Shown in pieces: positions 51,730-60,308 of a stretch of DNA of 64,000 bases (positions within the stretch are counted from its first letter, which is position 1; each line of letters starts with the position of its first letter). The stretch lies in the NCBI RefSeq assembly GCF_000737335.2, contig NZ_JMCC02000026.1:17730-81729 (forward strand), in the 5' to 3' direction. Below the pieces are notes generated by a model. The model did not search any database. It was not told the DNA's origin and saw only the letters and a program-made list of their open reading frames with translations. The position numbers and the translations under genes were made by a program. This DNA comes from Enhygromyxa salina. GTDB lineage: Bacteria; Myxococcota_A; Polyangia; Nannocystales; Nannocystaceae.

Positions 51730-52986
51730 ATGTCCACGATGGCAACTGCTGAGCTTCGGGGCGCCCACACCTTCAACTTCGATCCGTTCAATGCGCACCG
51801 AGATGACCCGCACACGCCGCTGCGGAAGGCCCGGCGCGAGCACCCCGTGTTCTTCAGCCCCGCGCTTGGCACCTGGGTCATCACGCGTCACGCCGATGTC
51901 GTCGCGGCGCTGCGCGACCCGGCGCGGTTCTCCTCGGCCAACGCGATCACCAATGTTCCGGCCGCACCGCCGCCAGAGATCCTCGAGGTCCTCGCGGCGG
52001 GGATCCCCTACGAGCCCAATTCCGTCGACCTCGATCCGCCGCGGCACACCAAGTTTCGCGCGCTCATCAATCAAGCCTTCACGCCGCGTCGGATCCACGC
52101 AAAGCAGCCAACGATCACCGCGCTCGCCCACGCCGCGATCGAAGGCTTTGCCCACGCCGGCACGGCCGACCTCGTCGCCGAGTTCGCCTACCCGTTGCCG
52201 GCCCGCGTGATCGCCGACCTGCTCGGGATCCCGAGCGAGGACCTGCCCGCGTTCAAGCGCTGGTCCGACGAGTGGCTCGTGATGATTGGTCAGATCGGCG
52301 ATCTCGATCGGCAGCGCAAGGCCGCCGCCGCGGTCGTCGAGTTTCAACACTACATCGCCGCGATGATCGCTGCCCGCCGCACCCGGCCGAGCGAGGGCCT
52401 CGTCAGCGACGTCGTCGCGGCGGTCCAGGACATGCCGGACCCGCCCAGCGACAACGCCCTCGTCGGGCTGCTGATGACCGTGTTGTTCGCAGGCCACGAG
52501 ACCACCACCAGCCTGATCACCAACACGATCAAGCTGCTGTTGCAGCATCCCGAAGCGCTCGCGCAGGTCCGGGCCGACGCGGAGTTGATCCCAGCTGCGA
52601 TCACCGAGACCCTGCGCTTTGATCCGCCGGTCCCGAACATGTATCGGACCACCACGGCGGACGTGCGCGTTGGTGGCGTGGATCTGCCAGCGGGTGAGCA
52701 CCTGCGGCTCAGCTTTGCTTCGGCCAACCGCGACGCCGCGTGCTTCGCCGATCCCGACCGGTTTGATCTGCACCGGGCTGACAAGGCCAACCACCTCGCG
52801 TTTGGGCAAGGGATCCACGCCTGCGTCGGGGCGGCGCTCGCCCAGCTCGAGGCGCGGGTCAGCGTGCAGGCCCTGCTCGAGCGGTTGCCGGGGTTGCGGC
52901 TCGTCGAGGGGGCGTTGATCGAGCCGGTCGTGAGCGCGACGGTCCGCGGCACCCGGCGGCTGATGCTGGCTTGGGATCGGCAGTGA
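51730..52986 (+). CDS. Cytochrome P450
   Basis: 418 residues, the usual size for a soluble bacterial P450. The haem loop is 'LAFGQGIHACVGAALAQLEA' with Cys365 as thiolate ligand. The I-helix oxygen-activation motif 'LFAGHETTTSLI' starts near residue 252, and the ExxR pair is in 'ITETLRFDPPVPN'. 'LDPPRHTKFRALINQAFTPR' and 'RFSSANAITN' are typical class I features. A ferredoxin partner is not adjacent. It hydroxylates an unknown substrate; a role in polyketide or terpenoid tailoring is conceivable but the gene is 15 kb or more from the PKS genes. It is divergent from the antiporter (99 bp). Confidence 0.93.
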   Translation: MSTMATAELRGAHTFNFDPFNAHRDDPHTPLRKARREHPVFFSPALGTWVITRHADVVAALRDPARFSSANAITNVPAAPPPEILEVLAAGIPYEPNSVDLDPPRHTKFRALINQAFTPRRIHAKQPTITALAHAAIEGFAHAGTADLVAEFAYPLPARVIADLLGIPSEDLPAFKRWSDEWLVMIGQIGDLDRQRKAAAAVVEFQHYIAAMIAARRTRPSEGLVSDVVAAVQDMPDPPSDNALVGLLMTVLFAGHETTTSLITNTIKLLLQHPEALAQVRADAELIPAAITETLRFDPPVPNMYRTTTADVRVGGVDLPAGEHLRLSFASANRDAACFADPDRFDLHRADKANHLAFGQGIHACVGAALAQLEARVSVQALLERLPGLRLVEGALIEPVVSATVRGTRRLMLAWDRQ

Positions 52987-53223
52987 CGGGGAGCAGCGTC
53001 GCCAGGGCTTTCCGTAGCCGACGGTATCTCGGGCCAGAGGTCTTGCCATCGCGCTCCTGTTCGCCTCGCTCGGCCTGCGCGGCGAGGAGTGCTTACGCCG
53101 TCCAGCGCTGCGGACCCATGTGGCGAATGAAAAAGCCCGAGGCCAATCACACGCCAGCGCCAACCCACGCGTGGCGGCACTCCAGTTCGGCCAGCATCAG
53201 CGCCGACGAAGCTCAGCCGCTGA

Positions 53224-53580
53224 TCAGAACAACGACAGGCCGTCGAAGCTCAGCGTCCAAGTCCCGTAGCCAGGCTCGACATAGCTGAGGTCGAGGGGGT
53301 CGAACTCCCAGCTGCCCGTCGACGACGCGTAGCGAAACACAATCTGTTGAACTGCGTCGCATAATAGACAACTGTTGACATGAGGAAGTCTCTGCTCGGT
53401 CGTTGGCATCCGATACGCAGCCCGCGAATGACTCGCTTCCAGAGCAGTGGGGATCGATATCGTCGAGCCAGTCGTACTCGATCTTGGTCGTGTCCGACCC
53501 CAGGTCTTCGAGGATTCGGCCAGCCCGCTCGGTGTTGCGGTCCTGCTGGTCGGAGGAGTGCCCACGCAGTTGACGCCGAG
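53224..53580 (-). pseudogene. Frameshifted gene remnant, unknown family
   Basis: On the minus strand one frame reads 'DTTKIEYDWLDDIDPHCSGS' and 'ESFAGCVSDANDRAETSS'. It then gives way to a second frame reading 'LCDAVQQIVFRYASSTGS', 'WEFDPLDLSYVEPGYGTW' and 'TLSFDGLSLF' to a stop at 53224. The two pieces have natural composition and abut, suggesting one gene with a frameshift. The C-terminal half is beta-strand-rich. No family is recognised, and there is no intact 5' end. Confidence 0.45.
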
Positions 53581-54359
53581 GCATGGTGGGGGGACTCGTT
53601 GAACTTCGTGGGCAGCACCCGAGCGAGGTGGTCGGGGCAGATAGCGGTCCTCGCGCGGACCTCGGAGTGACCCAGCTCGCGCAATTCCTGCTGCCGAAGG
53701 GCCTCGCCTCGTGCTCGACAGTCAAAAGATGACCTCGGGAGGGCCTTTTTGACCGCCTCCGCGCGCCGAACGGCCTCGGTTGGCTACTTTAGTTGCCAGT
53801 CGCGCCGCGATCGTCGGCTCTGGAGGGCCAGCGAAAGCGGCTCGGCTTGGCTTCGGGTCGCGCTGGCGCCCCTGAATTTGCAACAGAGTGCGCATCGACG
53901 CCCGGCTGAGGCGCTCGAGATCGGGTCGGCCGAACTCCTGGGACCTTTCGAGGGCCGCTTGGTGGATCGCGGCGGTCAATCACCTGCCGCGCGAGGGAGC
54001 GTCCGCCGATCGCGTCGTGAGCCGGGGGCCCTCGCTAGGGCCTGAGCGCCGACCCCAGCGTCGCGCTCGGCCCCACGCCTGCCCCAGATCTCGGCTAGAC
54101 GGAAATTTTTGTAGCCGACGAAGGCCGGCCGCGCGGATCGAAGCGCGCTCCCTGGCCTGGGCTGGCTGCGTGGAAGGCAGCGTTGGGATTGACCGGCACC
54201 TCTCGCGGCGCCGTCTCGAGACGCGCGCGCGCTGGGTCGCGTGCCAGGGGCGGAGCTTGGACATCGAGCCGAACTTCCCGGGCCCAAGTTGGGACTGCGA
54301 CGCCAGCCGAGGACCGAGCGTGCTACCAGTCGCAGCAGCACTGGCGCCCCCTCGCTCCT

Positions 54360-54469
54360 GCGCGAGGCGACGCGATCGTTGCACCACGGGCTCCTAGGAG
54401 CCCGTGGTGCAACGCATCCCGGCGCGAGGCGACGCGATGCATTGCACCACGGGCTCCTAGCCTAGGCTA
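54360..54469. repeat. Perfect 36-bp palindrome flanked by a 38-bp direct repeat
   Basis: 54378-54413 is a perfect palindrome of two 18-bp arms (GTTGCACCACGGGCTCCT and its complement, no spacer). The block 54360-54397, GCGCGAGGCGACGCGAT plus the left arm, recurs almost exactly at 54422-54460. The second copy ends in another palindrome, TAGCCTAGGCTA (54458-54469). This sits about 55 bp before a lipoprotein start. It may be a transcription-stop or recombination element. Confidence 0.85.
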
Positions 54470-54524
54470 CAGTAGCCTCGCCTGCGAAAGCGTCAGCGCT
54501 CGACCCCGTTGGCCCCCCCGCCCC

Positions 54525-55331
54525 ATGCACCGCTCCACCCTGCTCCCGCCCCTGCTGCTCTCGCTCCTCGCCCTTGGCTGCCAGACCGCCGCCGACGATG
54601 TCGGCGACGATCAACCAGAGACCAGCAGCGGCGACGGTGACGGCGATCCCGGCGACGGCGATCCCAGCGGTGACGGCGACACCAACACCACCGGTGATCC
54701 AACCTTCAACTGCGATCCCAGCGAGGCCGTCCCCTGCCCCGACGGCCAAAAATGCACAGTGCTCACGTCAACCAGCACGCCGATCTACGACTGTGTCCCC
54801 GACGACGGCGCGCTGCTCCCGTTTGATCCGTGCACGCCAGCGCCGGGCACCGGCCAGGATCAGTGCCCCGCCGGCCACACCTGCATTCCCAACACGCCCG
54901 ACAGCCCGGGCGGTCTGTGCCTGCAGCTGTGTGGCGCCGACGACGACTGCGAGTTCGCGCTGTGCGGCACGCCGCCGGGCCTGCAGATCCCCGTGTGCGC
55001 CGCGATCTGCGATCCGCTCGCGCCGCTGTGCCCGGAGCTGCAGGTGTGCCAGCGCGTGCGCCAGTCCAACTTCGTGTGCCAGTACCCGCGCACGGGTGAC
55101 GTCGGCTCGACCGCGGATTCGTGCAATAGCGTGAATGACTCGGGCTGCGCCGAGGGCTTCGTGTGTGAGACCGGCGGCGTGATTCCGGACTGCGCGGAGC
55201 CCAGCTGCTGCACGGCGCTGTGCGATCTGGCGGACGCTGACACTTGCCAGTCGCCAATGGTCTGCGGCGAGATTCCGCTGGATCCGCAGCCCGGTCTAGA
55301 GAACGTCGGCGCCTGCTACGTTCCTCAGTAA
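54525..55331 (+). CDS. Cys-rich lipoprotein with short GDGD linker
   Basis: 268 residues from ATG 54525. Signal 'RSTLLPPLLLSLLALGC' with lipobox, then 'GDGDGDPGDGDPSGDGD'. The mature part has more than 20 cysteines in short loops ('NCDPSEAVPCPDGQKC', 'DQCPAGHTCIPNT', 'CLQLCGADDDCEFALCGT', 'CCTALCDLADADTC'). This arrangement is common in secreted myxobacterial proteins and probably makes a disulphide-stabilised rod. The function is unknown. A hairpin terminator overlaps its stop codon. Confidence 0.82.
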   Translation: MHRSTLLPPLLLSLLALGCQTAADDVGDDQPETSSGDGDGDPGDGDPSGDGDTNTTGDPTFNCDPSEAVPCPDGQKCTVLTSTSTPIYDCVPDDGALLPFDPCTPAPGTGQDQCPAGHTCIPNTPDSPGGLCLQLCGADDDCEFALCGTPPGLQIPVCAAICDPLAPLCPELQVCQRVRQSNFVCQYPRTGDVGSTADSCNSVNDSGCAEGFVCETGGVIPDCAEPSCCTALCDLADADTCQSPMVCGEIPLDPQPGLENVGACYVPQ

Positions 55332-55343
55332 TAAATACTGAGG
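55323..55343. terminator. Bidirectional terminator-like hairpin
   Basis: Perfect 8-bp stem CCTCAGTA / TACTGAGG with an ATAAA loop, exactly between two convergent genes; the first stop codon (TAA) is inside it. No long T-run on either side. Confidence 0.5.
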
Positions 55344-56039
55344 TCAGGGCAGCGCGGGGAGGATGGCTCGGCAGGTGCTTGGATCGGTGGTGGCTGCGGT
55401 CGCGGGCGGGGCGGAGAGGCCGTCTTCGCCGACCGCCCACTGACCGGCGAGGGCGACCAAGTCGGCGTCGGCGAGCTCGACCTTGGACTCTGGTAGTCGG
55501 CCGGTGGGCAGCAACATCAGCTCGCCGCCGCAGTCGAACGGGGCGAGCACCCACGGCGGTCCGATCCGGGTGTGGTCCATGACCGAGCTCAGGCCGTACC
55601 AACTCTGGGCAAATACCAGACGATCGCCGGCTGCCCAGCCCACGTAGACTTGGATCGGCATCTCGCTCTCGTGGCCGCGCACGCTGGCGAGCACGATCGG
55701 TCCGAGCGCGTCGCTCACCCCCCACAGCTCGCAGAACTCGAGCGCGGACCCGCAGGCTTCGGGCGCGACGCCGCGCGCGATCGGGGATGGCTCGGGCTCG
55801 CCTTCGCGCGGGACCGGCCGAACCAACAGCTGGCGCTCGCCCTCGCCGTCACGTTCGAGCGCCAGGCCGCACGCCCCCGCTTCCGGTGGCGGACGCAGCA
55901 GCGCGATCGCTCGCGCCGGGCTCGCCTCACACCGAGGGCCGCGGGCGGCCTCGGTCTGGGTGGTGTCTGGCGCGACCTCCTGCTGCTCACCGGGCTGCCG
56001 CGACAGGCACCCGGTTGACAGCACCGCGAGCAGCGTCAG
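55344..56039 (-). CDS. Putative lipoprotein, start codon unresolved
   Basis: At least 231 residues. The frame contains a lipobox ('LTLLAVLSTGC') whose hydrophobic stretch begins exactly at the stop of the upstream gene. The only overlap-type start there is an unusual CTG at 56039 (CTGA), which gives a very short signal peptide; an upstream start would read through the preceding gene. The mature part has a Glu/Gln/Pro-rich linker and a beta-rich domain ('GPIVLASVRGHESEMPIQVY', 'DRLVFAQSWYGLSSVMDHTR', 'FDCGGELMLLPTGRLPES'). No family is recognised. It is coupled with the lipoprotein gene at 56036-56647. Confidence 0.55.
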   Translation of the reverse strand: MTLLAVLSTGCLSRQPGEQQEVAPDTTQTEAARGPRCEASPARAIALLRPPPEAGACGLALERDGEGERQLLVRPVPREGEPEPSPIARGVAPEACGSALEFCELWGVSDALGPIVLASVRGHESEMPIQVYVGWAAGDRLVFAQSWYGLSSVMDHTRIGPPWVLAPFDCGGELMLLPTGRLPESKVELADADLVALAGQWAVGEDGLSAPPATAATTDPSTCRAILPALP

Positions 56040-56647
56040 TTGGCGACGATGTCGACGCGTAGCGGCGCACCTTGGTTGGCGACAGCGATGTTCGTGCCCG
56101 GCAGCGCGCCGATCCGCCAGATCTGCGTGCCCTGGGCGTTCTTGCCGATCAGCCCGGACTGACGCAGCTCGACGCTGGGACCCTGGCCAGAGTCGCAGCC
56201 CGCGAAGGCATCGACCGGGAGCGGGCCCACGTGCAGCTCGCGATACGGCAGGGTCGAGGAGTCGTTGATCTTGTACGTGACCGCCAAGCTGTAGACCTGG
56301 TTGGCGTCGATCAGGTTCTGCTTGATCTCCGTGACCTCGCAATCGGGGATGTCGGTGAAGTCGCTGCACAGGCGATCCTCGAAGTCGGCGAACACGGGCG
56401 CGCCGTTGGTGCCGTCCTTTTGATAGGTCGGTTGGCGGACCAGATAGAAGTCTTGCAGGCAGGTCTCGTACTGCACGGTCGCGGTGACCTCGGTGGTCCC
56501 GTCGAACATCGCCGCGTTACCGTTGGTCGGCGACATCTCAATTCGGATCGTGGCGAAGTTCTCGGGCTCTTCCTCCGTGCAACTCCCGAGCGTGGTCACG
56601 CCCAGCAGGGCAGCGGCGAAAGTAAGAGCGGTCTTCGTGCGACGCAT
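56036..56647 (-). CDS. Small lipoprotein, unknown function
   Basis: 203 residues from ATG 56647. Signal 'KTALTFAAALLGVTTLGSC' with lipobox. The body has repeated beta segments ('TIRIEMSPTNGNAAMFDGTT', 'VTATVQYETCLQDFYLVRQP', 'VYSLAVTYKINDSSTLPYRE') and four cysteines. No family is recognised. The downstream lipoprotein gene on the same strand starts at or across its stop, so the two are probably produced together. It is divergent from the cyclase-like operon. Confidence 0.7.
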   Translation of the reverse strand: MRRTKTALTFAAALLGVTTLGSCTEEEPENFATIRIEMSPTNGNAAMFDGTTEVTATVQYETCLQDFYLVRQPTYQKDGTNGAPVFADFEDRLCSDFTDIPDCEVTEIKQNLIDANQVYSLAVTYKINDSSTLPYRELHVGPLPVDAFAGCDSGQGPSVELRQSGLIGKNAQGTQIWRIGALPGTNIAVANQGAPLRVDIVAN

Positions 56648-56871
56648 TTGCGGCAGTGTGGCAGAGGGCACACGTATCGGGCAAGCCCAGCCCCAACCTC
56701 TAAAATGGGTGCGCAAGGGCTGGCACTGCAAATTGAAAAACGCATCTAGATGGCCCTGGGAGGGGTCCTGTGGCACTTTTGACACACCGGAGCTGTGACA
56801 GGCGTCACCGGGACGGGAGGTCCACACGTGTATGCTCTCATGCAATTAGCGCGCATTGCGCCGTTGCAGCC

Positions 56872-58779
56872 ATGCTTGAACAGACCTCCACTTCCGCGGT
56901 GCCCGTCACCATTCGTCGGGCGACACCACGTGCGCGCCCGGTCCTGCGCTGGCGGTGCGAGCCAGTGACCGCTGGGGGCCCACTCGACGCCGCCCTCGCC
57001 CGCAGCCAAGCCTGGTGCCGGTCCTGGTGGGCCCGCCTGCACCAGCCGCAGCCGTGGCTGGCAGAGATCCCCGATGTTGGCCCAAGCTGCGAAGTGCTGC
57101 TGGCCGACGCGCTGTTTCATGATCTGAGCGCCGACGAGCGCCAGGGCCTGCTCGGGTGGATCCGCAGCCAGCAGCACGCAGATGGCAGCTGGCGCGACGA
57201 AATGGGCGAGCCCGACGTCTCGCTCACCTGCTTGGGATATTGGGCCCGCGTTCAAGCTGGCGAGGATCCCGACGCCGAGGATCTGGTCCGCGCGCTGCGC
57301 GTGATCCACGAGCTCGGCGGCGCCCGGCAAGCCAACCTGAGCGTGCGTCTGTGGCTGGCGATGGCCGGCACGGTCGAGTGGGATTGGGTCCCGTCGGTCC
57401 CGTCCGAGCTGTACCTGCTCCCCGAGTTCGCTCCGCTCTCGCCGGCCCGGCTGTCACCGTGGGCCCGGCAGATGGTCACCGCGCTGCACCTGCTCGCGTC
57501 CGGCCCAGCGCGGGTCCACCTGTACGAGGCCCCCGAGCTGCTGCTCTACAACCGCGACGACGCTGCGATCCCACCTCGGCTCACGCGGCCAGGGTTGGCC
57601 GGAGATCTGTTGCAGGCGTTCGACAGCTCGATTCGGTTTGGGCGCAAGCTGCCGTGCGGCGCCGTGCGTCGGCGTTCGCTGGCGCGGGCGCGTCGGTGGA
57701 TCGAGGACGCCCAGCAGCCGCACGGCGGGTGGTTCTCGACGCGACCCACGATCTACAGCCTCATGGCGCTGCGGGTGGCGGGGGTCACCAGCGATGATCC
57801 ACGGATCCGCGCCGGGCTGGCGTACCTGCGACAGGCTCGGGGGATCGTTCAGATCGGGCCGTCCAAGCAGGCGCTCGCGCAAGGCTTGACCGGGCGCCCG
57901 CTCGCCAAGATCGCGGGCTTGGGCACCGCGGCTGGGATCGACGGCGTCCAGGACCGACTGCTCGCCGCCGAGCTCACCAGCTCCGGCCCCTGGCAGCGCC
58001 GCGCCAACGCCCCAACCGGCGGCTGGTCAGCCGAGACCCAGGCCGACGCGCACCTCGATCTGCGCACCACCTGCGCCGTCCTGCACGCGCTTCGTGGCAC
58101 GCGAACCCCCGCGACCCGAGCCAGCCTGCGCCGCGCGGCGGAGATCATGCTCGCGATGCAAGAGCCCGACGGCTCGTTCGCCCGGTTCGAGCGGGGCGAG
58201 GCCACGGTCCCGCTCTCGCAGCTGCCCTGGCGCGACGCGGATCAACTCAACCTTGGCGGCACCGACGATGAAGCGCGCGTGGTGTTGACCGCCACGGTCT
58301 TGCGCGAGCTCGCGGTGCTGGGCTGGCGGCGCGAGGACGACCGCATCGCCGCTGCGTGTGCTTGGCTCGATCGCACGCACGCAGCTCACGGCCACACGTG
58401 GTCGGTCGCGACGCTCGCGGAGGTCGTGCGCGCGACCGCGATCCAGTGCGTGCCGGACAACCCGCTGCGCAAGGCCTGCGAGCAGCGGCTGCGCACCAAG
58501 CAGCTGGAAGATGGCAGCTTCGGCGACGAGCTTGCGACCGCGCGCGGGCTGCTGGCGCTGATCGCCGCGGGCGAGCCCTGTGCACAGGCCCAGCGAGCGG
58601 CGCGTCACCTCGTGGGTCGCGTCGGCCAGATCCCCGATGACGCGCCGAGCCTGCCCGACGCCGCGCTACCCGGCTACGGCCTGTCGCCGCGGCTGCGGGA
58701 CCCCAGCGCGGGCGCCCGGGCGATCCACGCGGCGCTGTCGAGCTTTCGCCGCGAGGTCGGCGAGCTCACGAACATCTGA
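56872..58779 (+). CDS. Squalene-hopene-cyclase-fold protein lacking the DxDD acid motif
   Basis: 635 residues from ATG 56872, the size of squalene-hopene cyclases. It has the alternating alpha-alpha toroid pattern and QW-like repeats: 'QQHADGSWRDEMGE', 'AQQPHGGWFSTRPT', 'MQEPDGSFARF', 'KQLEDGSFGDEL'. The central region 'GGWSAETQADAHLDLRTT' aligns without gaps to the cyclase segment GGW...DVDDT. The first Asp is kept (Asp396), but the catalytic-acid position is Arg398 and the next is Thr399. A normal protonation-initiated cyclisation is therefore unlikely. It is followed after 18 bp by a squalene-epoxidase-like gene, so an isoprenoid substrate remains plausible. Alternatives: an epoxide- or diphosphate-initiated cyclase, or a binding protein. 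Confidence 0.75.
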   Translation: MLEQTSTSAVPVTIRRATPRARPVLRWRCEPVTAGGPLDAALARSQAWCRSWWARLHQPQPWLAEIPDVGPSCEVLLADALFHDLSADERQGLLGWIRSQQHADGSWRDEMGEPDVSLTCLGYWARVQAGEDPDAEDLVRALRVIHELGGARQANLSVRLWLAMAGTVEWDWVPSVPSELYLLPEFAPLSPARLSPWARQMVTALHLLASGPARVHLYEAPELLLYNRDDAAIPPRLTRPGLAGDLLQAFDSSIRFGRKLPCGAVRRRSLARARRWIEDAQQPHGGWFSTRPTIYSLMALRVAGVTSDDPRIRAGLAYLRQARGIVQIGPSKQALAQGLTGRPLAKIAGLGTAAGIDGVQDRLLAAELTSSGPWQRRANAPTGGWSAETQADAHLDLRTTCAVLHALRGTRTPATRASLRRAAEIMLAMQEPDGSFARFERGEATVPLSQLPWRDADQLNLGGTDDEARVVLTATVLRELAVLGWRREDDRIAAACAWLDRTHAAHGHTWSVATLAEVVRATAIQCVPDNPLRKACEQRLRTKQLEDGSFGDELATARGLLALIAAGEPCAQAQRAARHLVGRVGQIPDDAPSLPDAALPGYGLSPRLRDPSAGARAIHAALSSFRREVGELTNI

Positions 58780-58797
58780 TCCAAACCGAGCACGAGC

Positions 58798-60264
58798 ATG
58801 TTGAACACACAGCTTCGACCCCCGATCGCGGATCGCTACGACGTGGTGATCGTCGGTGCCGGGCTGGCCGGCTGCGCCCTGGCCCAGGCGCTCGCAGAGG
58901 CGGATCAACGCCGGCATCGCTCGATCCTCGTGGTCGATCTGCACCGCGGCGTGTCCCCCCGCTTCTCCGGTGAGTTCATCCACCCACGCGGGGCGCAGAT
59001 CCTGGATGATCTTGGCTTCTACACCCGCCTGGTCGCCGCGGGCGCCGTCGACGTCGACGGCTTCGTGGTCTCGCAGAGCACCGAGCAAGACGCCCCCGTC
59101 GTGCTGGACTACGCCGCGATCCCAGGCGAGCGCCCGCGCGGGCTCTCGGTCCACCACAAGACCCTGGTTCGGGTCATGCGTCAGACCCTGCGCGACCGAG
59201 AGGGCGACGGTCCCGGCCCGCGACAGGTCACCTTGCTCGAGGGCTGGCGGGTCGTGGATCTCCTGCGCGACGAAGACCGCACCTGCGGCGTCGTGTTGAC
59301 GGGCCGCGAGGGCGAGCTGCGCGTCCGCTGTGACCTCGTCGTTGCGGCTGACGGCAAGGCGAGCACCGTGCGAAAGCTCGCTGACGTGCCGGATCGCCGC
59401 CAGAGCCTCGGCTTCATGGCGGGCCTGGAGGTGTCGGGGGCCAAGCTGCGCCACCCCTTGCACGCCAACGTGATCCTTGGCGGGCCAGGTCCGATCCTCT
59501 GCTACCCGATCGCCCGCCAGGACGGTGAGCTGAGCTTCCGCCTGACCTTCGATCTGCCCCACGCGCTGCCCGCCAAGGGCGCAGATCTCTCCGGCTACCT
59601 GACCGACGCGTTCGTGCCCTACTTGCCCGGGCCGCTCGCCGAGTCCGTCGGCGACGCGCTGCAGCGCCACCAGGGGCCGCTCGAGCTGGCGCCAACCTTC
59701 AACCTGCCGGCCCCGCCCGCCACCGCCCCGGGTCTGGCCCTTGTCGGTGACGCCGCGGGTTGCTCACACCCAATCACCGCGAGCGGCATGACGATGGGTC
59801 TGCTCGACGCCAAGTATCTGGCCCGAGAGGCCCGGCGTCGGGCCGATGTTGACCCAGGCCAGCCGTGGCTCGACGACGCCAGCCTGCGCCGCTACCGGCT
59901 CGAGCACGACCGCTACGTGCCCACCCGCCAGGCCCTCGCAGACTCGATCTTCGAGGCTTTTCGCGGCGAGGGTGAGGGAGCGCGCGGAATTCGTCGGGCG
60001 TTGTTCCGGTATTGGCGCAGTGGTGAGCGCCAGCGGGTCCGCTCGCTCGCCCTGCTAGCCTGCGCAGAGCGCCGGCCCAGGATCTTTCTCACCGAGTACC
60101 TCAAGACCGCCCACCACGTGCTCGCGTCCAGCTTTGCACCCCAGCACGCCCTGTATTTCCCTGTGAGCGATCGCCTGCGGCAGGTCCAGGGCGCGGTGGG
60201 GCTCGCAGGCACCAAAGTAGGCGTGGTCGCCCAGGTCGCCTGGTCACAACTGCGACCGTTCTAG
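58798..60264 (+). CDS. FAD-dependent squalene-monooxygenase-like enzyme
   Basis: 488 residues. The N-terminal Rossmann motif is 'DVVIVGAGLAGCALAQALAE'; the second FAD motif is 'GLALVGDAAGCSHPITASGM', close to the GDA...HPLTGGGM of squalene epoxidases. Middle motifs are 'GLSVHHKTLVRVMRQTLRD' and 'CDLVVAADGKASTVRKLADV'. The C-terminal about 120 residues contain hydrophobic helices ('RVRSLALLACAERRPRIFLT', 'VGLAGTKVGVVAQVAW') as in membrane-associated epoxidases. It would insert one oxygen atom in a polyprenoid using FAD and a reductase. It is in an operon with the cyclase-fold gene (18 bp apart). Geranylgeranyl-reductase-type activity is the main alternative. Confidence 0.8.
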   Translation: MLNTQLRPPIADRYDVVIVGAGLAGCALAQALAEADQRRHRSILVVDLHRGVSPRFSGEFIHPRGAQILDDLGFYTRLVAAGAVDVDGFVVSQSTEQDAPVVLDYAAIPGERPRGLSVHHKTLVRVMRQTLRDREGDGPGPRQVTLLEGWRVVDLLRDEDRTCGVVLTGREGELRVRCDLVVAADGKASTVRKLADVPDRRQSLGFMAGLEVSGAKLRHPLHANVILGGPGPILCYPIARQDGELSFRLTFDLPHALPAKGADLSGYLTDAFVPYLPGPLAESVGDALQRHQGPLELAPTFNLPAPPATAPGLALVGDAAGCSHPITASGMTMGLLDAKYLAREARRRADVDPGQPWLDDASLRRYRLEHDRYVPTRQALADSIFEAFRGEGEGARGIRRALFRYWRSGERQRVRSLALLACAERRPRIFLTEYLKTAHHVLASSFAPQHALYFPVSDRLRQVQGAVGLAGTKVGVVAQVAWSQLRPF

Positions 60265-60308
60265 GTCAGTTCGTTGACACGCCGGGCAGGCCCCCCTAGG
60301 CTGCGCAA

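Larger units (their letters stand above)
52987..54524. other. 1.5-kb gene-poor region with decayed coding sequence and repeats
   Basis: No intact gene is supported. 53224-53580 on the minus strand keeps protein-like pieces in two frames (see pseudogene). 53600-53730 has a further protein-like piece in a third frame ('ELRELGHSEVRARTAICPDH'). 53750-54350 shows only Arg/Pro/Ser-rich open frames typical of non-coding GC-rich DNA. 54360-54469 holds direct and inverted repeats (separate entry). It looks like a graveyard of a former insertion. Confidence 0.6.

Noticed and set aside
54360..54469. CRISPR array
   Set aside because: Only two to three repeat copies, one inverted, no regular spacers and no cas genes nearby.
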